The notes: generated by a model from the letters alone, not told the origin. A DNA stretch of 64,000 bases from DATKZH01 sp035528065 (GCA_035528065.1 DATKZH010000562.1:41319-105318), one strand, 5' to 3'. Positions 53,724 to 63,239 are shown, numbered from the stretch's first letter. A program made the numbers and translations.

Positions 53724-56132
53724 ATGAACCGGTTGACCAGCCTTCTGACGGCGCTCGTGTTGCTCGTGCTCCCGGCCTTGGCCTGGGGGCAGGGCTTGTT
53801 GGTCGTGGTCGACCCGAACCAGCAGGTCCGCCTGCCGCGGCCGATCATCATTTGGCCCCCGCATCCTCCCCATCCTCCCCGGCCGATCCCTCGCCCCGTC
53901 CCTCCGCCGACGACCTACAAGATCCAGGAGCTGGACGTCAATGCCCGGCTCATCGATCAGGTGGCCCAGGTCCGCGTTTCGCAGTCGTTTGTGAACACGG
54001 GCAGCCGGCAGCTCGAGGTATGCTTCATCTTCCCGCTGCCGTACGAGGGCGCGGTGGACCAGATGACGCTCTTGGTCGACGGCAAGGAGTATCCGGCCAA
54101 GCTGATGGAGGCCGACGACGCCCGGCGGATGTACGAAGAGATCGTCCGCAAGAACAAGGACCCCGCGCTGTTGGAGTGGATGGGCACCGGGCTGTTCAAG
54201 ACGAGCGTCTTCCCGGTCCCGCCCGGCGCGAAGCGGACGGTGTCGCTCCGCTACTCGCAGCTTCTGCGAAAGCAGGAAGGGCTGACCGATTTCCTCTTTC
54301 CCTTGAGCACGGCGAAGTACACGTCGCACGCCGTGGAGAAGGTCCACGTTCGGGCGACGATCGAGAGTGAGGAGGAGATCAAGAACGTCTACAGCCCGAC
54401 CCACTCGGTCAAGATCAAGCGGCCCGACGACCGTCACGCCACGGTCGAGTACACGTCGGAAAACGAGGTGCCCACCGCCGATTTCCGCCTGTTCTACGAC
54501 GTCGGCAAGGGCAAGGTGAGCACCCGGGTGTTGAGCTATCGGCCCGAGCGGCAGCAGGACGGCTATTTCCTCCTCCTGGCCAGCCCGAAGATCAAGGCGC
54601 CCGACCAGAAGCCGCCCAAGAAGACGGTCGTCTTCGTGGTCGACCGGTCGGGGAGCATGTCGGGCACGAAGATCGAGCAGGCCCGGGGCGCGGCCAAGTT
54701 CGTGCTCCAGAACCTCCGCGAGGGCGACCTGTTCAACATCGTGGCCTACGACAGCGAGGTGGAGTCGTTCCGCCCCGAATTGCAGCGGTTCAACGACGAC
54801 ACCCGCAAGGCGGCCCTCGGCTTCATCGAGGGGGTCTATGCCGGCGGGAGCACGAACATCGACGGGGCGCTGCGCGTCGCCCTCAAGCAGCTTCAGGACT
54901 CCAGCCGGCCCAGCTACGTGCTGTTCCTGACCGACGGGCTCCCCACGGCGGGCGTGACCAACGAGATGCAGATCGTCGAGAACGCCCGGGAGGCGAACGA
55001 CGTCCGGGCGCGGGTCTTCACGTTCGGCGTGGGCTACGACGTCAACAGCCGGCTGTTGGACAAGCTCGTGCGCACCAACCACGGCCAGAGCGAGTACGTG
55101 CGGCCCGACGAGGACGTCGAAGACCGCGTCAGCCGGCTCTACCGCCGGATCGAATCGCCGGTGATGACCGACGTCGACATCGAGCTCGTCTTCGACGAGC
55201 GGAAGACCGAGGAAGGCAAGCCGATCAATCGCGTTTACCCGAAAGGGGCGATCGACCTATTTGCCGGCGAGCAGCTCGTCGTGGTCGGGCGGTACAAGAA
55301 GTCGGGCACGGCCAAGGTCGTCATCCACGGTTCGGTGGGCGGCCAAGAGCAGAAGCTCGACTTTCCGGCCAAGCTCGCCAAGAAGAGCGGCGACGAGACG
55401 TTCGCGTTCATCGAGAAGCTCTGGGCGGTCCGCCGCGTGGGCGAGATCCTCGACGAGATCGACCTCAAAGGCAAGAACCAGGAGCTCGTCAAGGAGCTGA
55501 TCGACCTGGCCACCCGGCACGGCATCCTCACGCCCTACACCTCGTTCCTGGCCGATGAGAACACGAACGTCCGCGACCTGGCGTCGAACACCCGGCGCGC
55601 CGGCGACCGGCTCTCGGCCCTGGAGCAGGAGGTCTCCGGTGCAAGCGGCTTCTACCAGCGGGCGTTCAAAGGGAGCATGCAGCGGGCATCCCGGGTGGCA
55701 GCGAGCCCAGCCGCCCCGGCGGCCGGGTCCGGCGGGATGATGGGCGGACGCGCTATGCCCGGGGCTTCGTTCGGCTACGGGGCTGGCGCGGCAATGCCGG
55801 CTGAGGCTGAGTGGCTCGGGCGCGTCGCACGTCGCGCGGAGCGGATGTCCGCGGCCGACCTCGGCGCGCTGGCCGAATCGGCCGGAGAGATGGAGGACGC
55901 CGTCCAGACGGTCCGCAACATCGGCAACCGGGCGTTCTACCGTCGCGCCGATCGCTGGGTCGACTCGACGGTCACGGGGGAACAGGAGAAGGCGGCCGTC
56001 CGCGTCAAGCAGTTCAGCGACGACTACTTCGCCCTGACCCGACGCTTCGGCCGAGACCTCACCCAATACCTGGTTTTCGACGAGCCGGTGCTGGTGAACC
56101 TGGAGAGCCAAGCCTACATGATCGAGCCGTGA
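53724..56132 (+). CDS. Secreted VIT/VWA domain protein
   Basis: 802 residues from ATG 53724, with AAGGAG nine bases upstream. Signal peptide MNRLTSLLTALVLLVLPALAWG, a Pro-rich stretch, then a VIT domain (about 65-200; YEGAVDQMTLLVDGKEYPAKLMEADDARRMY in adjacent blocks). The VWA domain (about 300-480) has an intact MIDAS start DRSGSMSG and FLTDGLPT. The last 200 residues are helical and Ala/Met-rich (MMGGRAMPGASFGYG). Similar VIT-VWA proteins, including sortase-target types, sit in the envelope and bind proteins through the metal site. No sortase motif is seen here. Partner unknown. Confidence 0.92.
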   Translation: MNRLTSLLTALVLLVLPALAWGQGLLVVVDPNQQVRLPRPIIIWPPHPPHPPRPIPRPVPPPTTYKIQELDVNARLIDQVAQVRVSQSFVNTGSRQLEVCFIFPLPYEGAVDQMTLLVDGKEYPAKLMEADDARRMYEEIVRKNKDPALLEWMGTGLFKTSVFPVPPGAKRTVSLRYSQLLRKQEGLTDFLFPLSTAKYTSHAVEKVHVRATIESEEEIKNVYSPTHSVKIKRPDDRHATVEYTSENEVPTADFRLFYDVGKGKVSTRVLSYRPERQQDGYFLLLASPKIKAPDQKPPKKTVVFVVDRSGSMSGTKIEQARGAAKFVLQNLREGDLFNIVAYDSEVESFRPELQRFNDDTRKAALGFIEGVYAGGSTNIDGALRVALKQLQDSSRPSYVLFLTDGLPTAGVTNEMQIVENAREANDVRARVFTFGVGYDVNSRLLDKLVRTNHGQSEYVRPDEDVEDRVSRLYRRIESPVMTDVDIELVFDERKTEEGKPINRVYPKGAIDLFAGEQLVVVGRYKKSGTAKVVIHGSVGGQEQKLDFPAKLAKKSGDETFAFIEKLWAVRRVGEILDEIDLKGKNQELVKELIDLATRHGILTPYTSFLADENTNVRDLASNTRRAGDRLSALEQEVSGASGFYQRAFKGSMQRASRVAASPAAPAAGSGGMMGGRAMPGASFGYGAGAAMPAEAEWLGRVARRAERMSAADLGALAESAGEMEDAVQTVRNIGNRAFYRRADRWVDSTVTGEQEKAAVRVKQFSDDYFALTRRFGRDLTQYLVFDEPVLVNLESQAYMIEP

Positions 56133-56648
56133 GGCCGGGCGTACCCGGTGAAGCGCGCTGTGTCCGAAGCACAAACGCGCTGTGTCGCGGTCTCCCGACC
56201 GCGTCGCCTTGTTCCCAGGCTCTGCCTGGGAACACACTACATCGAGGCTCCGCCTCGACAGATGCCAAAGGATTGAAGATGACACCCGCGCGTTCCCGGA
56301 TCTCAGGCGCACCTACCTGGTGGCGAAGGACCCGATGGGGGCAGGCAGAGCCTGCCAGGTAGTGCGTTCCCAGGCGGAGCCTGGGAACGAGGGGAACGCG
56401 TTGTGCCGCGGTCTCCCGACCGCGACACCTCGACGACCGAAGGTCTCCCCGCGAAGCCCCGACAGGGAGACCTTGCGGTCGAGCCATCGGCGGGGCCGGG
56501 AGACCCGCGCCGAGCGCGCCGCCATAGCATTCCCCCCGTATGTGGCAGCCTTTTCTCCCTTCGCGTTTCCCCCGCGGGCTTGGTAAAATAGGGTTTTGGG
56601 CGAATGCGGGGAAAACGCGCGGCTCTCGACCCGTTCGAGGAGATCGAG
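56133..56648. other. Intergenic region rich in palindromic repeats
   Basis: About 515 bases without a gene. Hairpins TTCCCAGGCTCTGCCTGGGAA (56212-56232) and GTTCCCAGGCGGAGCCTGGGAAC (56366-56388) and two copies of GCGGTCTCCCGACCGC (near 56188 and 56406) mark one or more decayed MITE-like elements. Confidence 0.65.
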
Positions 56649-56978
56649 ATGGCAAAAAAGAAGGGTACGCAGGCGTCGCACCCGCCAGAGGATGGGGCTC
56701 GCGAGTCCGTGGACGGCCCGGACGACGGGGCCGATCGGTCCCCGGAAGTCACCGCGGCCGAGGAGGCGGTCCTCCGCGCGGAGGCCGAGTTGACGAAGGC
56801 CCAAGCGGCCTACGCCCGGGTACGCCGGCAGGCCACCGAGCAGTTGAAGCGGGTCCGAGAGAAGCGGTTGGGCGATCTCGTCGACGACACGCTCAAGCTG
56901 GTCAAGAGACACCCGGGCCCGAGCGTGGTGCTCGCCGCGGTGGTCGGCTTCTGGCTGGGACGCTTGTTCCGCCGGTGA
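56649..56978 (+). CDS. YqjD/ElaB-like membrane-anchored helical protein (DUF883 type)
   Basis: 109 residues from ATG 56649, preceded by GAGGAG; an earlier in-frame start at 56604 is less likely. An acidic N-terminus, a long amphipathic helix (TAAEEAVLRAEAELTKAQAAYARV) and a C-terminal membrane helix ending GFWLGRLFRR match the YqjD/ElaB pattern of inner-membrane proteins that can bind ribosomes in stationary phase. First of three genes in a row with a similar helical, membrane theme. Confidence 0.72.
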   Translation: MAKKKGTQASHPPEDGARESVDGPDDGADRSPEVTAAEEAVLRAEAELTKAQAAYARVRRQATEQLKRVREKRLGDLVDDTLKLVKRHPGPSVVLAAVVGFWLGRLFRR

Positions 56979-57036
56979 TCGGCGCGCGGCGACCGGCGTC
57001 GCTCTCATCCATGTTTCCTCCGTCGTGCTCGCGCCC

Positions 57037-57399
57037 ATGAACGACCATCTCGACCCCCAGCGAGCCAAGCGCGACCTGCGGCTGCGGATCGCACGCGGGA
57101 GGCGACGGATCGACCGCCGTATCCGGGGGCTGGAGCGGGAAGGGCGACGCCTGACCTCGTGGCGGACGTACGTCCGGCAATACCCCGCGCAAGCGCTCGT
57201 GGCCGCGGCGGGGCTCGGGTTGGCTGCCTCGGCCGGCCTCTCCCGGGGTTGGCCGCGTTGGCTGGGCGTGCGTCTGACGCGTCGGGCCCTGGATCGGGCG
57301 ATTGCCAAGGCGTGGCAGGAGTTGGAAGCGATCTGGGCCGAGTCGAAGCCGGACCGCCCCGCCGCCGACCCGAGCGGAGCCGAAGATGGCCGATCCTGA
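57037..57399 (+). CDS. Small basic membrane protein, DUF883/DUF3618-like
   Basis: 120 residues from ATG 57037. A very basic N-terminus (RRRIDRRIRGLEREGRRL), then YVRQYPAQALVAAAGLGLAASAGLSRG, resembling the membrane segment of YqjD-type proteins, and a short acidic tail. It is 58 bases after the previous gene and overlaps the next by 14, so the three form an operon. No precise family assigned. Confidence 0.6.
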   Translation: MNDHLDPQRAKRDLRLRIARGRRRIDRRIRGLEREGRRLTSWRTYVRQYPAQALVAAAGLGLAASAGLSRGWPRWLGVRLTRRALDRAIAKAWQELEAIWAESKPDRPAADPSGAEDGRS

Positions 57400-57823
57400 T
57401 CGTCCCTTGTTCGCCGACGCCCAAGCGCAGCTCGCCCGACTGGCAGGCGACCTGCGCCGGATGGCCGGCCTGCGCTGGCAACTGGCCCGGCTGGAACTCG
57501 ACGCGTCGGCGCGACGGCTCCAGCGGCTGGCGATCCTCCTGGCCGCTGCATCCGTGATGGTCTTGACCAGCCTGCCGATCCTCGTGGTTGCGGCCGCCTG
57601 CCTTCTCCCGGAGGCGGCGCGGCCTTACTTCCTGTTGGCGTTCGGCGGCGCTGTCTTGTGCGGAGGGATCGCCGGGCTGGTGGCCGCCTGGCGGGCGTGG
57701 CGCCGTTTCCGCGATCAGCGCTTCGGCCTGGAGGAGACGCTGGAAGAGCTGCGCGAGGATCTGGTTTGGCTCGAGGAGTGGACCGGCCGAGGCGACGAAA
57801 AGGGCGCAGGGTCTCGGGGCTGA
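57386..57823 (+). CDS. Phage-holin-like membrane protein (YqjE type)
   Basis: 145 residues from ATG 57386. Two membrane helices (about 47-72 and 80-102, separated by PEAARP) between an amphipathic N-terminal helix and a charged C-terminal helix fit the holin superfamily III/YqjE group (PF07332). E. coli encodes YqjD and YqjE side by side, and the same order is kept here, which supports both calls. Cell membrane; role probably in envelope or stationary-phase physiology. Confidence 0.75.
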   Translation: MADPDRPLFADAQAQLARLAGDLRRMAGLRWQLARLELDASARRLQRLAILLAAASVMVLTSLPILVVAAACLLPEAARPYFLLAFGGAVLCGGIAGLVAAWRAWRRFRDQRFGLEETLEELREDLVWLEEWTGRGDEKGAGSRG

Positions 57824-57886
57824 AGGCTAACGGCGTGCTGTAGCCGACGTTGCACGTCTATTGCGACGGGCCATACTTCGTGAGTT

Positions 57887-57948
57887 GGGTGCCACTGGCG
57901 TCTCGCCAGTGCGTCCACCAAAGGACGGGCAAGATGCCCGTGCCACCC
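57887..57948. repeat. Related GGGTGCCACTGGC palindromic element, copy 3 (short variant)
   Basis: Inner hairpins CACTGGCGTCTCGCCAGTG and GACGGGCAAGATGCCCGTG with ends GGGTGCCACTGGC / GTGCCACCC. Shorter than copies 1 and 2 but clearly the same family; CACCGCGGGTCCTTGCC just beyond also echoes copy B. Confidence 0.75.
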
Positions 57949-58002
57949 ACGGGCGAACGGTCGACACACCGCGGGTCCTTGCCCCTCACTCCCCGGCCCG
58001 TC

Positions 58003-58695
58003 TCAGAAGAACCCGCAGTCCATCCCCAGCCGCGTCTTCAGCTCGTCGAACTGTCGGGCGTAGTGCTCGCTGGAGGAGTGGACGTGTTCGGCCTCGGTGA
58101 TGAACTTCATCTGGTCGTTGCAGCCGATGCGTCTTTGTCCGAAGGCGGATTCGAACTCATCGAGCCGGGAGCCGTAGACGATCAGCAGCTTGTGCTCGTC
58201 GAACTGGACTTCCAGCGGCGCCCCGGGATTGACCACGGCCACGCCGGTGCAGCCGTCGTGCAGCAGCAGATCCTCGTATTCCCAGAGGATGCTTTTGAGG
58301 ACGGGCGTGTCGATGTGCTCGCGGTAGAGATCCTCATGTCCCCGGCGGTCGCGGTTGTGGCTGGTCTCCAGCACCACGTCGACGACGTTCCCCAACGGGT
58401 CCAACAGGTCCAGAAACGCCTCGAAGAGGCCTTCCTGGGAGACGGCCCCCATCAGGACCGGCACGGTGGCCCGGTTCTCCTCGTCGCGGTAGGAGTCGTG
58501 GCGATAGCCTTGGCGGGGAACCACCTGGAGATCGTAGGAGGGCCGCACCGCGTCGGTGAGCATGAAATCGCCGTATCGCGAGACCCCCAGGTGGGCCTCC
58601 AATTCCTCTTCACTGAGCTTGTCGAAGCTGCTGGTACCGAGCGGGACCGATCCGTCGCGGACAACGTTGCGGAAGAATTTTTTCAGGAAGCCCAT
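58003..58695 (-). CDS. Cytoplasmic protein of unknown function, planctomycete type
   Basis: 230 residues from ATG 58695. Begins MGFLKKFFRNVVRDGSV (basic amphipathic helix); the body is mixed alpha/beta, with ATVPVLMGAVSQEGLFEAFLD, VVDVVLETSHN and LLLHDGCTGVAVVNP as clear core strands. No catalytic motif or membrane segment seen. The regular fold pattern and full-length frame make it a firm gene, but I do not recognise the family. Confidence 0.8.
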   Translation of the reverse strand: MGFLKKFFRNVVRDGSVPLGTSSFDKLSEEELEAHLGVSRYGDFMLTDAVRPSYDLQVVPRQGYRHDSYRDEENRATVPVLMGAVSQEGLFEAFLDLLDPLGNVVDVVLETSHNRDRRGHEDLYREHIDTPVLKSILWEYEDLLLHDGCTGVAVVNPGAPLEVQFDEHKLLIVYGSRLDEFESAFGQRRIGCNDQMKFITEAEHVHSSSEHYARQFDELKTRLGMDCGFF

Positions 58696-59295
58696 CAGCG
58701 CTCTTTCATCTATCGGTGCGAACCAGTCTCAACGTTGTGGGGACGGGAAAGCCGCAACTGGGAGCCCTCTAACAAACCGTAGGTCACACTTCCGGCGCGC
58801 CTTCTCACTCTTTTTTTTGACTTGGCCACCGGGCGTCGCACCGTGCGTGTCAGAGGCGAAACAACCGTTCTTCCTGCTGCGATCGTTGCCACCGGATCGC
58901 CGAGATGCCGCCTCGTGCCGATCGGCACCGGCCGGCAGGGAACCCTGCCCAGAGCGGACCTACGCTAGCATACCACCTGAAAAACCCGAGAGCCGGCCGC
59001 AACACCCGATCCCGACCGGAACTCCCCAAGCAAGCGAGAAGCCCTGTCGATCAGGGTGAGTTTGCCCCCGAAAGGAGGCCTCCCTTCCAGGCCCCCCACG
59101 GCCATTCCGCCGGGCCGGCCAAGGGGAGGCCGGAAGATACGCCGGGCGGGCCGACTTCCGCGATCATGCTCATTTCAGGGATCGACAAGGGGCGGCTCGC
59201 CGCGACCTGCACCCCCGTCCTGCTCCCGCGGCGAAGCTGATATACTGGCAAAGGGCCGCCGCAGGAGCTCCCACTCTCAGCGAAGGATCCATCGA
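58696..59295. other. Divergent intergenic region, no gene seen
   Basis: About 600 bases between two divergent genes. Contains a TTTTTTTT run at about 58811-58818. No gene supported; TGATATACTGG at 59238-59248 may be a -10 region for the lipoprotein gene. Confidence 0.4.
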
Positions 59296-60873
59296 ATGAA
59301 GCATGTGACGGCAATCGGGTCCGGGACTGCGGCCGCCGGCCGGCTCGGGCGGCCTTGGGGCCTGCTGTTGGCGTTGGCGCTGGTGCCTTGCTGCGGATGC
59401 ACTCCTGCGCCGCAAACGCCCGGGGCGACGACCGCGGACGAGGCGCAGGCGACTCCCGGCGCGGAAAACGAGACGTGGCACGTCATCTATATCAAAGGGG
59501 CCAAGGCCGGCTACCAGCGGACGGAAACCAAGCCCGTTATGCGCGACGGCCGACAGCTTCTTCAGGTCGAAGTGCTCCAACACATGGTGGTCCTCCGCGA
59601 CGGGGAGCCGACCGAAATGGAGGTTCGGGCGACCAGCATCGAGACGCCCGACGGGGGGCTCGTGGAATTCGACGTCGAGTCGTCGCGAGGCCCGGAGCCA
59701 ACGCGCGTCTCGGGTCGCGTGGTCGGCGACTCGCTCGAAATCGAGCGGAGCACCAAGGGGAGAAAGGAGCCGGGATCGATGCCCTGGTCCGCCGCCGACG
59801 GCGGATTCTACGCCGGCGAGCAGTCCCTCGCCCGCAACCCCATGAAGCCGGGTGAAGAGCGGACGATCCGGGCGCTGGTGCCCGAGCTCTATGTGCTGGG
59901 CACCAATCGGCTCGTCGCGCGGGAGTACGAGTCCGTCCAACTGCTGACGGGCACCTCCGACCTTCTGCGGATCGACACCGTGCTCGCTTTTCCCAAGGAG
60001 CTGAGAGCGCCCCCGTGGGAGGGCAGCGTCTGGACGGACCGCTCGGGCGAAGTGATCAAGAGCTGGATGTCGGCGATGAACGTCGAGACGTACCGTACGA
60101 CCCGCGCCGAGGCCCTGAAGGAGATCGAGCCGGGCGAGTTCGATCTGGTCCGAGATTTGAAGGTGCCGGTGGCCCGTCCGCTCCCGTCGCCCCACGCCAC
60201 CAAGCGAGTTCGCTATCGGGTGACGGTGGAGGATCGCGATCCGCTGGGTGTGTTCGTTTCCGGGCCTTCGCAGAAAGTACAATCGATCGATCCGCACACG
60301 GCCGAGGTGACCGTCTACGCCCTGCGACCCGGCAGCGAGGCCGGCAACGCGGACGCCGCGGACGACCCGCCGACCGCCGACGACCTCGATCCCAACAACA
60401 TGATCCAGAGCGATTACCCTGCGATCGCGGCCAAGGCCCGCCAGGTCGCCGGCGACGAGCGCGACCCCTGGGCCGCCTGCGTCGCCTTGGAGCGTTGTGC
60501 CGCCGACACGATCACCGAATCGGACTACTCGCAGGCCTTTGCCACGGCGGCGGAAGTGATCGAGTCGGGCAAGGGCGACTGCACCGAGCACGCCGTGCTC
60601 TTGGCCGCGCTCTGCCGAGCAAGGCAGATCCCGGCGCGCCTGGCCATCGGGCTGGTCTACATCGATCGGGCGTTCTACTACCACATGTGGACCGAGGTCC
60701 ACGTCGACGGCCGCTGGATCGCGCTCGACGCCACGCGGGCCCAAGGAGGCACCGGCGCAGCCCACCTGAAAATGGCCCACAGCAACTTCAAGAAGGCCTC
60801 GGCCCTCAGCGCATTCCTGCCGGTGATGCAGGTGATCGGGAAGCTCCGGATCGAGATTCTGGAGGTGGAGTGA
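59296..60873 (+). CDS. Transglutaminase-like lipoprotein
   Basis: 525 residues from ATG 59296. Signal peptide ending in lipobox LVPCCGC, so likely a membrane-anchored periplasmic lipoprotein. Residues 45-330 are beta-rich (WHVIYIKGAKAGYQRTE onward) and the C-terminal 200 form a transglutaminase-like cysteine-protease-fold domain with an intact triad: Cys429 in GKGDCTEHAVLLAALCR, His463 in YYHMWTEVHVDG and Asp478 in ALDATR. Probably a peptidase, amidase or cross-linker acting on envelope peptides. Contrast with the Cys-less relative at 23.3-24.4 kb. Confidence 0.88.
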   Translation: MKHVTAIGSGTAAAGRLGRPWGLLLALALVPCCGCTPAPQTPGATTADEAQATPGAENETWHVIYIKGAKAGYQRTETKPVMRDGRQLLQVEVLQHMVVLRDGEPTEMEVRATSIETPDGGLVEFDVESSRGPEPTRVSGRVVGDSLEIERSTKGRKEPGSMPWSAADGGFYAGEQSLARNPMKPGEERTIRALVPELYVLGTNRLVAREYESVQLLTGTSDLLRIDTVLAFPKELRAPPWEGSVWTDRSGEVIKSWMSAMNVETYRTTRAEALKEIEPGEFDLVRDLKVPVARPLPSPHATKRVRYRVTVEDRDPLGVFVSGPSQKVQSIDPHTAEVTVYALRPGSEAGNADAADDPPTADDLDPNNMIQSDYPAIAAKARQVAGDERDPWAACVALERCAADTITESDYSQAFATAAEVIESGKGDCTEHAVLLAALCRARQIPARLAIGLVYIDRAFYYHMWTEVHVDGRWIALDATRAQGGTGAAHLKMAHSNFKKASALSAFLPVMQVIGKLRIEILEVE

Positions 60874-61233
60874 GTGGGGAGTGGGGAGTGGGGAGTCAGG
60901 AGCTGGGAGTTGGCACCTCGGAGAAGGGAGGCGGCACGCGGGATCTTGGATCTGCGATTGCGCGGTAGCACGCGTTCGAGTCCTCAAGACGCGTCGTCCG
61001 CAATTTCTGCCGCTTGCGGCTTCACGACAAGAACTCCCCACTCCCCACTCTCCCGCAACGTCCCCAGCGCCAACTCGTAGCTCTCCGGGGCCACGCCGCT
61101 GGAGACGCAGGGGTCGGGCTGGAACACGGAGCCCACCGCCGGTTGCTTGCACCGTCCAGACCGACTACAATACAGGAGCGAGCAGTCGCTCTACGGCTGT
61201 CACTTCAACCTCCTGCGTGGACCTGGAAAGGCG
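60874..61233. other. Intergenic region with tandem repeats and a URO-D gene fragment
   Basis: About 360 bases. It starts with four GAGTGGG-type tandem units (60872-60897) and contains the URO-D 3' fragment at 61051-61142 (separate entry). A promoter for the Uma2 gene should lie near 61150-61230. Confidence 0.55.
61051..61142 (-). pseudogene. Fragment of the 3' end of a URO-D family gene
   Basis: Matches 61979-62070, the 3' end of the intact URO-D gene, over about 90 bases at roughly 85 percent. On the minus strand it encodes SSGVAPESYELALGTLRE, almost the same as the intact C-terminus (SSSVAPESYELALGTLRG). It ends shortly after, so this is a remnant: either of a lost tandem paralogue or of a duplication. 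Confidence 0.75.
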
Positions 61234-61920
61234 ATGGCTACTTCAGTCGCGTTTGAGGAGGGATTCGAGATCCCCTTCGTCCGCTCTCTCGGCGAGTTCC
61301 GCGAGTGGGCCCGGTCCGACGATTTCCCCGAGCGCGGACGCGTCGATTACCTGGCCGGCCGCATCGAGGTCGACATGACGCCCGAGGACTACTATTCTCA
61401 CGGTGGCTTGAAGGTCGAGTTGATCGGCGTTCTGCGGGATATCGTCAAGGCGGGCGACCTTGGCGACCTCCGATCGGATCGCACCCGGGTATCGACGCCC
61501 GAGGCCGACCTTTCCGTGGAGCCCGATCTCGTCTTCATCTCCAACGAGACGTTCGAGAGCGGCGGGGCGCGGCTGGTTGGCAAGGTGACCGGCGAGGCGG
61601 ACCGCTACGTGGAAGTCGAAGGCTCTCCGGACCTCGTCGTGGAGATCGTCAGCGACCGCTCGGTGACGAAGGACAACGTGCGTCTCCTGGCGGCGTACTG
61701 CCAGGCCGGCGTCGCGGAGTATTGGGTCGTGGATGCACGCGGCGAGGAGCTGGTTTTCCGCATCCATCGACGGGCGCCTTCCGGCTACGAGCCGGCCCCG
61801 AGCGACGCCGAGGGGTATCGGCACTCGGGTGTTTTCGATCGCTGGTTCCGACTGACGCGCCGGCGTGACCGCCGCGGCGGCTGGGCGTTCGACCTCGAAC
61901 ACCGGCAAGCGCCGCCGTGA
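61234..61920 (+). CDS. Uma2-family (DUF820) PD-(D/E)XK nuclease-like protein
   Basis: 228 residues from ATG 61234. Family landmarks in order: RVDYLAGRIEVDMTPEDYYSH, SVEPDLVFIS, and SPDLVVEIVSDRSVTKDN with the Asp/Glu residues of a PD-(D/E)XK-type site, then YCQAGVAEYWVVD. Uma2 proteins are abundant in planctomycetes and cyanobacteria, often as mobile single genes; nuclease activity is predicted. It sits between the URO-D fragment and the intact URO-D gene, suggesting insertion there. Confidence 0.88.
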   Translation: MATSVAFEEGFEIPFVRSLGEFREWARSDDFPERGRVDYLAGRIEVDMTPEDYYSHGGLKVELIGVLRDIVKAGDLGDLRSDRTRVSTPEADLSVEPDLVFISNETFESGGARLVGKVTGEADRYVEVEGSPDLVVEIVSDRSVTKDNVRLLAAYCQAGVAEYWVVDARGEELVFRIHRRAPSGYEPAPSDAEGYRHSGVFDRWFRLTRRRDRRGGWAFDLEHRQAPP

Positions 61921-61951
61921 CGCGGCCGCAGCGGCCCAGACGCGACTCCTT

Positions 61952-63079
61952 CTACGCCCGCAACGGAGAATCGCCCAGCCCTCGCAGCGTCCCCAGCGCC
62001 AGCTCGTAGCTCTCCGGGGCCACGCTGCTGGAGACGGAGTGGTCCGACTGGAAGACGTAGCCGCCGCCCCGGGCCGCCCGGAGCTTGTAGCGGACCTCTC
62101 GGCGGATCGCCTCCGGGTCGCCCTTCTCGAGCACGCGCACGTCGACGTTGCCCACGAAGGCCAGCTTGCCGGCGTACTCTCGCTTGAGCTCGACCACGTC
62201 CAGCCCGGCCTTGGCTTCCAGCGGGTTGTAGCCGTCCAGGCCCAACTCGACCAGATCGTCGAAGATGTCCCGGGCGTCGCCGCAGCCGTGGTAGATGACC
62301 ACCAGATCGTGCGCGTGGCAGAGGTCGATCAGGGCCTTGACGTGCGGCTTGAACATCTCGCGCCAGCGCGGGGCGCCGAACAGCATCCCGCCGGTGTACG
62401 CCACGTCGCCCCAAACGTACATGCCCGAGAGCCGGCCCCCACCCGCTTCGATCTGCGCGGCGGTGAACTCGACGAGGAACTCGCCGAGGCGGTCGACCAG
62501 CGCGGCGAGCAGGTCGGGGTGGGTGCTCATCCAGTAGAGCGAGTTTTCCGAGCCGATGATCCGCCACAGATACTCGTACGGCTCGCAGACCGACCCGAAC
62601 ACGGCGAAATCGTCGGCGTAGGAGCCGACCCGCTCGTCCCACGGGGGCAGGTCGCGGAGGAGGGCGTCGCCGACGCCGTTGATCTGGTCGTCGCCGCCCG
62701 AGTAGAAGCGTCGCCGGTCGGCCGGGTCGTCGAAGTCGAACTCGGCCATCTCGTCCGGCACGCCCACCGAGAAGGCTTCGTAGCGGGGCATGGGGGCATC
62801 GCCCGAGCGGCGGATCGTCGCCCCGAAGCCGGTCCGGACCGTCACGTCCGTATCGGTCTCGGCCAGCACTTCAAAGGGCCGGATCTTGGGGTCCATGTTG
62901 GGCGTGATGACGAGGTAGTCCAGGTCGAAGTGGCGATAGGGATCGAAGTCGTCGCCGAACCGGCGGCGGTACTGATTCAAAAAGCCCGTCCAAAAGAACT
63001 CCCCCACCGGAACGCGATCCGGCCGGCGATGGGCCAGGGCGTCGCGCATCCGTTGGATCTTCTCTCGGCTTGCGCCCAT
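61952..63079 (-). CDS. Uroporphyrinogen decarboxylase (URO-D) family protein, probable methyltransferase
   Basis: 375 residues from ATG 63079. URO-D superfamily barrel: N-terminal REKIQRMRDALAHRRPDRVPVGEF, central GMYVWGDVAYTGGMLFGAPRW and C-terminal KLAFVGNVDVRVLEKGDPEAI. The segment VVIYHGCGD carries the His-x-Cys zinc ligands found in MtaA/MtbA-type methylcobamide methyltransferases, so methyl transfer is likelier than haem synthesis. Divergent from the cobalamin adenosyltransferase gene (160-base gap), in line with a corrinoid role. Planctomycetes have many such paralogues; substrate unknown. Confidence 0.82.
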   Translation of the reverse strand: MGASREKIQRMRDALAHRRPDRVPVGEFFWTGFLNQYRRRFGDDFDPYRHFDLDYLVITPNMDPKIRPFEVLAETDTDVTVRTGFGATIRRSGDAPMPRYEAFSVGVPDEMAEFDFDDPADRRRFYSGGDDQINGVGDALLRDLPPWDERVGSYADDFAVFGSVCEPYEYLWRIIGSENSLYWMSTHPDLLAALVDRLGEFLVEFTAAQIEAGGGRLSGMYVWGDVAYTGGMLFGAPRWREMFKPHVKALIDLCHAHDLVVIYHGCGDARDIFDDLVELGLDGYNPLEAKAGLDVVELKREYAGKLAFVGNVDVRVLEKGDPEAIRREVRYKLRAARGGGYVFQSDHSVSSSVAPESYELALGTLRGLGDSPLRA

Positions 63080-63239
63080 CGTGCGTTCACCTCGCGTCTT
63101 GGTGCGACTGACAACCGCCGCATTATACGTCGGTCGGCTGGCCGCGACACCGGCGGAGCACTATCATGGTTGCAGACGCACAGGACTTCACCGGGGACGG
63201 CAAGGCAAGACCTCCTGCGGTGACCGAGAGGCAAGACCG

